Source of the DNA: Phycisphaerales bacterium
GTDB taxonomy: Bacteria > Planctomycetota > Phycisphaerae > Phycisphaerales > SM1A02
Direction: 5' to 3'
Length of the DNA stretch: 64,000 nucleotides
Assembly (NCBI GenBank): GCA_029260575.1
Contig: JAJDDB010000027.1
Coordinates: 436,501-500,500, forward strand
Part shown: in pieces, positions 34,587 through 42,105 of the stretch
How the letters are laid out: each line of letters starts with the position of its first letter
Numbering within the stretch: position 1 is the stretch's first letter
Program-made: the position numbers and the translations under genes
Notes under the pieces: model-generated
Told to the model about the DNA's origin: nothing
Database searches by the model: none
Seen by the model: only the letters and a program-made list of their open reading frames with translations

Positions 34587-36277
34587 GCGACCATCCTTGC
34601 GTCGTCTTTCGTGTCCTGAACCAAATCGTTAATCGACGCTGCCTTGCCGACTTCATCCAGCGTTGTGTGACCGAGACGCGCCTTGTCAAGACCGTCCTGC
34701 CACATTAATCGCATACCTTTGGCCGTTGCCAGATCCTGAAGAGCGTTCGTCGATGCACCGGTCTCCACCAGACGCTGAATCTCCGGCGTGAACTTCAACA
34801 ATTCGTAAATACCAACTCGACCGCGATACCCGGTCTGCCCGCATTTGCCACAACCTGTTCCACGTGAGAAGTGTTGTGCGTCTTCTTCACTGAGCTTAAA
34901 GCGATGACGCGTGATTTCAGACACATCATCCGGCGATGTGCAATGTGAACAGATTCGCCGCACAAGCCGCTGGCCGATCACGCCCAGCACCGCCGAATTA
35001 ATAACGAACGGCGGAATGTTGAAATCACGAATTCGCGACACCGCACCAGCCGCATCGTTCGTATGCACGGTCGACAACACCATGTGACCTGTCAGCGCCG
35101 CCTGCAGCGCAATGCGCGCCGTTTCGTCATCGCGAATCTCACCGAGCAGCACGACATCAGGGTCTTGCCGCAGAATCGATCGCAGCGCGCTGGCAAACGT
35201 GAGCCCAATCTCCGGATGCGCCTGAATCTGCCGAATGTATGGCAGGCGAATCTCAACCGGATCTTCGATCGTCATGATGTTTCGCGACGGATCGTTCAGC
35301 TTTGACAATGCTGTGTACAGCGTCGTCGTCTTACCCGAACCCGTCGGCCCCGTCACAAGCAACATGCCGTACGGCTGCGCAAGAATCTCATCCAGATCAT
35401 TGGACATTGCCGCAGGAATACCAAGCTCGAGAAAGTCATGAATCGCCTGCGTGTTCGTCAGCAAACGCAGCACGACATTCTCACCGCACACCGTCGGCAA
35501 CGTGCTCATACGCACATCAGCCTGAACACCACCATGACGGAATCGAAACTTGCCGTCCTGCGGTCGGCGGGTCTGTGTCAGATCCAGATGCGCCATCACT
35601 TTCAAACGCTGCACAAGACTGTTGTGCATTGACAACGGCGGCCCCTGCTTCTGATGCAGCACACCGTCAATACGGTAGCGCAGATGCAGATCATGCTCAT
35701 CGGGATTCAAATGTACATCACTGGCCCGCTGCTCCACCGCATCGGCCAGAATCTGATTGACCGCAGCAACAACCGGCTGCGTGGAAGTATCTTCATCAAG
35801 TTCAACGACTGGTTCATCATCACCTACGCCGTTGTAATTGTGGCTCAGGCTGTACACGCGGTTAATCAGCGCACGTAGTTGTTCACGATCCGCCAACACT
35901 GCGTCAACTTCGCATTTGGCAATCTGTCGAACCTGATCCGACGCTTCCAGGTTGAGCGGATCGTCCATCGCCAGCGTCAGCACGCCATTGATCATGAACA
36001 TTGGGAACAAACAGTACCGATCCGCCATCGACCGAGGCACGTATGCCGTGTTTGCAAAGCACGGCTCAAAATCCGAAAGATCGACATACGGCGACTCGCA
36101 CACATCCGCTTTGACCAGCGCAATACGCCGGCTCGTCACCGTTTCAGTCTGCACCAGTGCATCAACAATGTCGCAGTTCTTCTCCGTCGAAAACGTTCGC
36201 GCTTCAGCCAACTGGGCTGCTGTGATGTGTCCTTCTTCAACGAGTGCTTGTTCGAGGAAAATGTCCTGATCATTCAC
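34583..36277 (-). CDS. pilB: Type IV pilus / T2SS assembly ATPase
   Basis: 564 residues. N-terminal MshEN-type domain (ALVEEGHITAAQLAEARTFS), which binds c-di-GMP in some relatives, then the ATPase with Walker A GPTGSGKTTTLYTALSK, EDPVEIRLPYIRQIQAHPEI, LRQDPDVVLLGEIRDDETA and TGHMVLSTVHTNDAAGAV. A tetracysteine zinc site follows (CSHC, CGKCGQTG). The start is GTG at 36277 behind GGAGG. It overlaps the PilZ gene by 8 nt. No pilT or secretin gene is in the window. Confidence 0.92.
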   Translation of the reverse strand: MNDQDIFLEQALVEEGHITAAQLAEARTFSTEKNCDIVDALVQTETVTSRRIALVKADVCESPYVDLSDFEPCFANTAYVPRSMADRYCLFPMFMINGVLTLAMDDPLNLEASDQVRQIAKCEVDAVLADREQLRALINRVYSLSHNYNGVGDDEPVVELDEDTSTQPVVAAVNQILADAVEQRASDVHLNPDEHDLHLRYRIDGVLHQKQGPPLSMHNSLVQRLKVMAHLDLTQTRRPQDGKFRFRHGGVQADVRMSTLPTVCGENVVLRLLTNTQAIHDFLELGIPAAMSNDLDEILAQPYGMLLVTGPTGSGKTTTLYTALSKLNDPSRNIMTIEDPVEIRLPYIRQIQAHPEIGLTFASALRSILRQDPDVVLLGEIRDDETARIALQAALTGHMVLSTVHTNDAAGAVSRIRDFNIPPFVINSAVLGVIGQRLVRRICSHCTSPDDVSEITRHRFKLSEEDAQHFSRGTGCGKCGQTGYRGRVGIYELLKFTPEIQRLVETGASTNALQDLATAKGMRLMWQDGLDKARLGHTTLDEVGKAASINDLVQDTKDDARMVA

Positions 36278-36746
36278 TGGACACCTCCTGCTCTACCGAA
36301 CTCGCAGCCGCAGCTTCAAGTTGCGCATCACTGAGATTGCGCAGTTCTTCAACGCGTTTGGACACTTCCGCGCCCGGCTCAATGAACGCAACACCGATCG
36401 AATAGCTTGGCTCGTGGTTGACCATCGTCACACGACGAATAATGCACTTGTGTTCAAATGCAACTTCCAGGATCGGCGATCCATCCGGCTTGTGGCCGAC
36501 CGGACGCGGATCAAAAACGCGCACTGTGCCTTCACACATGCGCGGAAGAAATTGCGCGCAAATCCACCCCATGCCGCCGGTACTGATATCAATCGCCCGG
36601 CCGCGCGTTCCGTGCTTGTCCTTGGCGGTTGATTTCGGACTGAACTGCACCTGCTCCTGATGGTGCGTACCAATCACAAACTCAATCGCCAGGTCAAACT
36701 CCTTACGCGCATGCTGTCGAACTGTCAGTCCGCTGGATTCAGCCAT
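36270..36746 (-). CDS. PilZ-domain protein
   Basis: 158 residues; begins with QHARKEFDLAIEFVIG, matching the RxxxR-type PilZ motif weakly, then RGRAIDISTGGMGWICAQFL, a good D/NxSxxG motif. These two motifs bind c-di-GMP in the family. First gene of the pilus operon and overlapping pilB, so it may couple c-di-GMP to pilus assembly. AAGGA precedes the ATG. Confidence 0.7.
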   Translation of the reverse strand: MAESSGLTVRQHARKEFDLAIEFVIGTHHQEQVQFSPKSTAKDKHGTRGRAIDISTGGMGWICAQFLPRMCEGTVRVFDPRPVGHKPDGSPILEVAFEHKCIIRRVTMVNHEPSYSIGVAFIEPGAEVSKRVEELRNLSDAQLEAAAASSVEQEVSSE

Positions 36747-37099
36747 GTGCGATCCTTCGCTCTACCCCTGTCACTTCATCGATGGCGCAACAGCCAGTGC
36801 AGCGCGCAACGTCACGCCGCTTTGGTTGCTATCGGTCGATTAGAGGAGTGAGTGAAGCCCGGCCGATCGGTGCAGATGCGCCGCAAACGTCCGATACATC
36901 ACGAAGTATCATCTCTAGAAACAATTCGTAATCCGTACGGGTCACGATTCTTCGTTCGCCATTTCGGCCCGATAATCAAGGGAGAAATTCGGCATTTCTT
37001 TTCGAAATACGCATCGGACGAGGTACATTGCAATCTAGAGAACTTCCTGAGGGCCTTCCGTGGGATCGAAGACCTATCAACGCTGCAGGAGAGAGAATC
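36747..37099. other. Divergent intergenic region, about 350 bp
   Basis: Separates the leftward pilus operon from a rightward secreted protein gene, so promoters for both are expected here. I find no convincing -35/-10 pair. Open frames (for example 36852-37160) overlap the next gene and look non-coding. A small inverted repeat near 36989-37004 (AAATTCGGCATTTC-type) is visible but unremarkable. Confidence 0.4.
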
Positions 37100-37711
37100 A
37101 TGCAACGTGAATGTACGCGCACTGTCGTTCGCCGATGCATCGCCATTCAACTCAGTGTGATCGGAGTGCTCGCAATGTCGAGCTTCGCCGGTGTGCAGGA
37201 GTTCGAGGATGAAGAGCGACCGTTGTGGTTCGATGCGGCCAGCGACGTCGGAACAATCACAACGATCGATTTCACGGGTTTCGCAAGTGGAACCTTTGTT
37301 TCGGATCAGTATCAGGACGTAGGAGTTACGTTTACGCCCGGCGATGATGAGGTGAACTTCATCCCAAGTAGTTTTCTCGAAGATGGTTGGGGCATCGACG
37401 GCAATGCATTCGTGCGTGTTCTATTCGATGAACCGCAGATAGGAATTGCATTCGACCACCCCGCAGCTTCACAGGTCAATCTCTATCGTGACGGTGAACT
37501 GGTTCTAGAAAGCATGCGCTTCGGTGGCGGCGGTCCAGGTCATTTCGGAGGGGTCGTCGGAATCCAGTTCGACGAAGCAATCATTGTTGATTGGCTGGAC
37601 GATGCGGTTTTCATCGACGATATTCACTTTGTATCAGTACCTGCGCCGGCAACTCTCCCGATGGTCAGCGCACTATTCGCACTTCGTACGCGGCGTCGGA
37701 CGTCGCGGTAA
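37100..37711 (+). CDS. Secreted protein with PEP-CTERM-like sorting tail
   Basis: About 203 residues. GGAGAG precedes the ATG at 37100. An N-terminal helix (RRCIAIQLSVIGVLAMSSFA) is a signal peptide. The middle is beta-rich (TIDFTGFASGTFVSDQYQDV, GVTFTPGDDEVNF), similar to proteins that begin with a TIDF..F..G motif. The end VPAPATLPMVSALFALRTRR resembles the short PEP-CTERM-type anchor of planctomycetes (VPxP, hydrophobic run, basic end). Target of an exosortase-like system is inferred; none is in the window. Confidence 0.65.
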   Translation: MQRECTRTVVRRCIAIQLSVIGVLAMSSFAGVQEFEDEERPLWFDAASDVGTITTIDFTGFASGTFVSDQYQDVGVTFTPGDDEVNFIPSSFLEDGWGIDGNAFVRVLFDEPQIGIAFDHPAASQVNLYRDGELVLESMRFGGGGPGHFGGVVGIQFDEAIIVDWLDDAVFIDDIHFVSVPAPATLPMVSALFALRTRRRTSR

Positions 37712-37791
37712 CTCTCCTCCTGCCAGGACGGCACAAACTACTTCTTCGGGAGGTGAACTATGTGTTCATCGCGCTATCGGTGGGCACTTCT

Positions 37792-37819
37792 CGTCATGCC
37801 TGCGGAGGCAGGTATCCAG
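37792..37819. repeat. REP-like palindrome (PAEAGIQ type)
   Basis: Contains CCTGC-GGAG-GCAGG in a context that reads MPAEAGIQ on the plus strand. This resembles the widespread bacterial intergenic element whose translation is (I/M)PAKAGIQ. It lies in the 280-bp gap between the PEP-CTERM-like gene and fliA, in which I see no gene. Only one copy is seen in the window. Confidence 0.5.
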
Positions 37820-37991
37820 TCAAATTGTTCACGCAGTCTTATAACTCGTTGAATCTGCGGACGCTGCAGACACCACGCCGGATTACTGCCTGCGCAGCAA
37901 TGACGATGGCAGCAATCTAACAGCACACCCTCTTTTCAGAATCAACGGAAACTATCGGTGCTCAGTCAATCATCTTAAGTATGCGCGGTAT

Positions 37992-38852
37992 TCAGACTTC
38001 CTTCTCGCGGTGCTGCATCTGTGCTTTGAGCCGGGCCAGAATCGAGCTGTGCATCTGGCTGACACGCGATTCGGAAAGATCCAGCGTGATGCCGATCTCC
38101 TTCATCGTCATCTGCTCGTAGTAGTACAGCACGATAATCAGCCGCTCGGCTCGGGACAGACCCTTGGTGATCAGCACCTTCAGGTCCTTGCGCTGCAGTT
38201 CCGACAGCGGGTTCTCCTGCCGTTTGTCCTTGATGACATCTATCTCGCGCACATCCTTGCTGGAATCGGTTTCGAACCACTTGCGGTTCAGCGACACCAC
38301 ACCGACCGGCCGGGAGTCCTTCTTGAGCTTTTCAAACTCCGAAGAATCAACTGCAAGTCGTTCACGGATTTCTTTCTCCGTAGCTTTGCGACCAAGCTGC
38401 ATCTCCAGCGCCTTGCGGGCCCGTTCAACTTTCGCAGTACGCGAGCGCACCAACCGCGGCACCCAGTCCATAGCCCGCAGCTCATCAAAGATTGCGCCTC
38501 GGATGCGCTGCGTGCAATACGTTTCGAACTTCACACCGCGTTCAAGATCGAACGCATCAATCGCATCCATTAATCCGAACAGCCCTGCGGACATGAGGTC
38601 TTCGACATCAACCTCGCCTGGCAGGCGCATATGCATGCGCTCAGCGGTGTATCGCACCAAGTCGAGATACTGCGTCATCAACCGATTGCGCAGTTGCTCA
38701 GTACCGGTTTTCTTGTATTCAACCCAAACGTCCTGAATCGGCATCTCTTCCAGAGAGACAGTTGCAGCCGTCGCACGTTTTGACGTGCTCTTCGAGGTAC
38801 GTTTTTTCGACCCGGTGGAAGCGCGCGGCTTGCCAGTCTTTGTCTTTGTCAT
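37992..38852 (-). CDS. fliA: RNA polymerase sigma factor FliA (sigma-28)
   Basis: 286 residues. Lys/Arg-rich N-terminal tail (TGSKKRTSKSTSKRATAA), then region 2 (LVRYTAERMHMRLPGEVDVE, YCTQRIRGAIFDELRAMDWV), region 3 and region 4 (MTMKEIGITLDLSESRVSQM). It matches FliA/WhiG. Predicted to direct flagellar late genes. AAGGAG lies 9 nt upstream. It is the last gene of the flagellar block, with its own candidate promoter. Confidence 0.92.
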   Translation of the reverse strand: MTKTKTGKPRASTGSKKRTSKSTSKRATAATVSLEEMPIQDVWVEYKKTGTEQLRNRLMTQYLDLVRYTAERMHMRLPGEVDVEDLMSAGLFGLMDAIDAFDLERGVKFETYCTQRIRGAIFDELRAMDWVPRLVRSRTAKVERARKALEMQLGRKATEKEIRERLAVDSSEFEKLKKDSRPVGVVSLNRKWFETDSSKDVREIDVIKDKRQENPLSELQRKDLKVLITKGLSRAERLIIVLYYYEQMTMKEIGITLDLSESRVSQMHSSILARLKAQMQHREKEV

Positions 38853-38914
38853 CGGTCCACTCCTTGACCATCGGCCCTCTGAGGCGGTTCGCCGAATCCA
38901 TGGCGATAGCGGAG

Positions 38915-38943
38915 ACTATAAACAGCAGGCGCGCGGTGTACAA
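38915..38943 (-). promoter_or_regulatory. Candidate promoter for fliA
   Basis: On the minus strand TTGTAC (38943-38938), a 17-nt spacer and TATAGT (38920-38915). The -10 matches 5 of 6, the -35 only 3 of 6. It lies about 60 nt upstream of the fliA ATG. Confidence 0.35.
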
Positions 38944-39002
38944 GTTGTTTTCAACTTTGTGTGTTCGCGCATGCGTATTTCAACTCCGACCATGTGACTC
39001 GT

Positions 39003-39398
39003 TCAGACTACGATTGGTTCTTCATCTGGTGCGTGTTCATGGTTCATGTACTGTTCGCCCGTTGTTTCATCCTGCTGCTCAGCAAGATCGGGAACCGGAT
39101 GTGCATCGGCGTGTGCGAGAAGATGTTGCTGCAGCACGCGCTGACAGATGTATCCCGCCACAAGTCCGACTGGGTAACAGATGATCATCGCGAGAAGTGC
39201 TCGTCCAACCACAGAAGTCGCGGAATTGCCGCTGAATAAACCTGCAATCATCGCCACAGCGAACGCACATAGCGCAAAGACTGCGCCGATGACCGGTCCG
39301 GTAACACTTTGCGATGTCGTCAGTTGCGATGACCCGTCTGCTCCGGACCCGGTTGCAGACGCCGTCTCGCTAACGTGTTGATCAACATACGATGCCAT
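39003..39398 (-). CDS. Hypothetical two-helix membrane protein in the flagellar block
   Basis: 131 residues. Polar N-terminus, two hydrophobic helices (VIGAVFALCAFAVAMIAGLF and ALLAMIICYPVGLVAGYICQ), then a His/Glu-rich tail (HEHAPDEEPIVV). GGAAG lies before the ATG. It lies between flhG and fliA; family unknown to me. A role in flagellar placement or regulation is inferred only from location. Confidence 0.65.
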   Translation of the reverse strand: MASYVDQHVSETASATGSGADGSSQLTTSQSVTGPVIGAVFALCAFAVAMIAGLFSGNSATSVVGRALLAMIICYPVGLVAGYICQRVLQQHLLAHADAHPVPDLAEQQDETTGEQYMNHEHAPDEEPIVV

Positions 39399-39440
39399 GA
39401 ATCACGCTTCCGCCATATGTATCGGCTCGATCGTCTGCGT

Positions 39441-40496
39441 TCAGCTGCCGTTGCGGCCGAGCAGCCGAGCAAAGAACCCGACGCGCGGTGCTTGCTCATA
39501 CGCAGCCGGCTCCGGCTCATCGACACCTGCGAGCTTCCGCGCCAGCCGTTGCACCGCAATAGTCGCATTGCTGTCCGGATTGTGCAAAACAAACGGCATC
39601 CGCTCGCGCACTGCAGCTCCCACTGCCGGATCAGTCGGAATACATCCCGCATACGTCAGCGGATGATCAAGAAATCGCTGGCTGACCCGGTTCACACGCA
39701 CAAACACATCTGCCGCTTCGTCTTCACTTGCAGCCATATTCACCAGTAGCTGCACCGCCCTGCCTGGTGATGTCCGCACGATGGACTTGATCATGCCGTA
39801 CCCATCGGTCACAGCAGTTGGCTCCGGCGTCGTTGCGACCAGCACAGTGTGCGCCGCTGCGGTGAAGCTGCGAACATTTGCGCCGATGCCCGCGCCGGTA
39901 TCAATCACAATCACATCAGCAATGCGATCGATTGCTGCGAGCTGCCGGAGTAGTTGATGACGCTGGGCCGAGCGCATTTCCGCAAGACGGGTCACCCCTG
40001 AAGCACCGGGAATGAGCCGTACACCACCCGGCGCAAGCATCATCGCATCGACAAGTCTGCATCGGCCGGCCACGACATGATCAAGCGTCATCCGCGGTGT
40101 GAGATTGCACAACACATCCGCGTTGGCCATGCCCATATCCGCATCGAGCAGGCAGACTTTCTTGCCCATCTGTGACAAGCTGATTGCCAGGTTGACCGCA
40201 AGATTGCTTTTGCCCACGCCGCCTTTGCCGGAACAGATTGCAATGCCATGGGCCAACCGAACCCGCGGCGCATATTTCGTAGCGTGGATGTCCGGTTGCT
40301 GCTGCACCGCGCGCGGTGCAGCAGCAACCGCTGCCGGCGCAGCGAGCGTCGCGCTTCCCGCGCGCGCTGTTTCCGCGTTCGGTCCGTAACTCACCGCACC
40401 CGTCAGAACACTTTCGGGAATCGTTGCGGTGGCCACGCTTGTGGCAGCTGTCTTGTCCTCGACGATTTGTCGCAGTCGTTGCGCCTGATCCGTCAC
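39441..40496 (-). CDS. flhG: MinD-like flagellar number regulator FlhG (FleN)
   Basis: 351 residues. After a 75-residue Ala-rich linker comes a MinD/ParA ATPase: deviant Walker A CSGKGGVGKSNLAVNLAISL, LLDADMGMANADVLCNL and VIVIDTGAGIGANV. FlhG controls flagellar number with FlhF. The GTG at 40496 overlaps the flhF stop by 4 nt. The tail PRVGFFARLLGRNGS may be a membrane or partner-binding helix. Confidence 0.9.
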   Translation of the reverse strand: MTDQAQRLRQIVEDKTAATSVATATIPESVLTGAVSYGPNAETARAGSATLAAPAAVAAAPRAVQQQPDIHATKYAPRVRLAHGIAICSGKGGVGKSNLAVNLAISLSQMGKKVCLLDADMGMANADVLCNLTPRMTLDHVVAGRCRLVDAMMLAPGGVRLIPGASGVTRLAEMRSAQRHQLLRQLAAIDRIADVIVIDTGAGIGANVRSFTAAAHTVLVATTPEPTAVTDGYGMIKSIVRTSPGRAVQLLVNMAASEDEAADVFVRVNRVSQRFLDHPLTYAGCIPTDPAVGAAVRERMPFVLHNPDSNATIAVQRLARKLAGVDEPEPAAYEQAPRVGFFARLLGRNGS

Positions 40497-42034
40497 GTGT
40501 GCAGCGCTCCTCCCAGTACGAGCTCAGCCAGTCGTGACGGTTGGCCAATCTCAAGATGATCCGGCACTTCCTGTCCGGTTGTGAGGAAGCTCAGTTGCGT
40601 CCCCAGTTGCCGCGCGACGTTGATAAGCATTCCAAAGCTGACCGCTTCATCCAGCTTCGTAAACACCAGCTTATCCACGCCCACGCAGGCAAACGCTTCC
40701 GCTTCCTGCATCATCACTTTTTCACTTGCAGTACTCGACAGCACGAGATGCACTTCATGCGGCTGGCCAGCTTCGATGAACTGCCGAAGTTCATCAATTC
40801 GGCTGGTATCACGCTGACTTCGCCCGGCAGTATCAATCAGAATCGCATCGAGGTGCTGCATGCGCGCAACCGCTCTCGACATCTCCGCAGGTGTCAACAC
40901 AACCTCGACAGGCAGCCCGATGATTCCCGCATATGTTCGCAGTTGATCCACTGCAGCAATGCGGTACGTATCAGAAGTAATCAATCCGACACTCAGATCA
41001 TGTTGCAGCTTCATCGTCGCAGCAAGCTTGGCGAGCGTCGTCGTTTTTCCGACCCCGGTGGGTCCGACCAATGCAATCGTCAACGGTCGATCATCAGGAC
41101 TCTCCAGCGCCACTGGTTCATCACTGCACGGAACATATTCTGAAAGCACACGACAAAGCACGTCGCGAACATGCGGGGCATCATCAAGATCCGTGCCGCT
41201 CAACTCGATGCGCACCTCGTTGATGATCTGATCCGCCAATTCTTCGGACAAATCCTGCGAGACAAGCTGCAGGTAATGATCAAAGAGTTGCTCGGGCACG
41301 TTCGGCGGTGCGCCACTTCCCTGCCGATGCAGCACCTTCCCCACCATCTGCCGAATGGCAGTCAATTCCGATTGCATCTGATCAAGTTCGGGCGACGGTT
41401 CCGTCAATTCGTTCTGCCGAGGCGCAGTCGTCTTTGGTTCAACAATTCGATTCGCAGGCAAAGCAACATCATTTGCAACTCCGCTACCGTTCGCTGCGGT
41501 TTCTCGATTCGGCGTCTGCAAAACGAATCGCTGCGCTGCTGCCTGCCGCGGCTCCGTATGTGCAGTTGCCGTTTCGCCCGGCCCAACATCCACAGCCGGC
41601 TGTTTCGGCGCTGACTGTTCGATCGGAGCAGGCGTTGTTGACCGAACCTCAACTCTGTCCGCCACAGGCTGCTGCGCTTCTAGCCGCGCCAGCATTTCAC
41701 GCGCAAACTCCTGCGTCTTACGCCGATCACCATCCGTGACTTGATCTTCTTGATGCGATTCGCGGGCGGCCTGCACTGCTGGAACATTTCCAGCCGCGCC
41801 GTACGCCCTGTTCGCCGATGCCGATTGCGCCGGCCGTGGCTTCACACGTTTGGGCGCTGCCGCTTCTTCTGCGGGAACAGCCGTCACTTCCACGATCGAC
41901 GCCCTGCCGATTCCCAGGAACCCGCCGGTACGTGATGAACGTGTATTGAGAATCACTGCGTCCGGGCCGAGATCGCGCTTTACCGCCGTCAGGGCTTCAG
42001 CCATCGTATATGCACGGTAGGTTCGCAGGTTCAT
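40493..42034 (-). CDS. flhF: Signal-recognition-particle-like GTPase FlhF
   Basis: About 513 residues. N-terminal B domain (MNLRTYRAYTMAEALTAVKR, DAVILNTRSSRTGGFLG), a variable Ala/Gln-rich linker, and an SRP-type NG domain (IALVGPTGVGKTTTLAKLAA, DAILIDTAGRSQRDTSRIDE, LVFTKLDEAVSFGMLINVA). It marks the polar site for flagellar assembly. The ATG at 42034 is set by GGAGGG and by the B-domain start; the frame is open to 42109. Confidence 0.92.
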   Translation of the reverse strand: MNLRTYRAYTMAEALTAVKRDLGPDAVILNTRSSRTGGFLGIGRASIVEVTAVPAEEAAAPKRVKPRPAQSASANRAYGAAGNVPAVQAARESHQEDQVTDGDRRKTQEFAREMLARLEAQQPVADRVEVRSTTPAPIEQSAPKQPAVDVGPGETATAHTEPRQAAAQRFVLQTPNRETAANGSGVANDVALPANRIVEPKTTAPRQNELTEPSPELDQMQSELTAIRQMVGKVLHRQGSGAPPNVPEQLFDHYLQLVSQDLSEELADQIINEVRIELSGTDLDDAPHVRDVLCRVLSEYVPCSDEPVALESPDDRPLTIALVGPTGVGKTTTLAKLAATMKLQHDLSVGLITSDTYRIAAVDQLRTYAGIIGLPVEVVLTPAEMSRAVARMQHLDAILIDTAGRSQRDTSRIDELRQFIEAGQPHEVHLVLSSTASEKVMMQEAEAFACVGVDKLVFTKLDEAVSFGMLINVARQLGTQLSFLTTGQEVPDHLEIGQPSRLAELVLGGALHT

Positions 42035-42105
42035 CGGCATGCCCTCCATGGCATGACTGCTTCCATCAATCGGCCGAAACTCCATCCGGCCGTGAACACT
42101 CGATC

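Noticed and set aside
36852-37160. 102-residue plus-strand frame
   Set aside because: It overlaps the start of the secreted protein gene at 37100 in another frame and has no recognisable content or good ribosome binding site.
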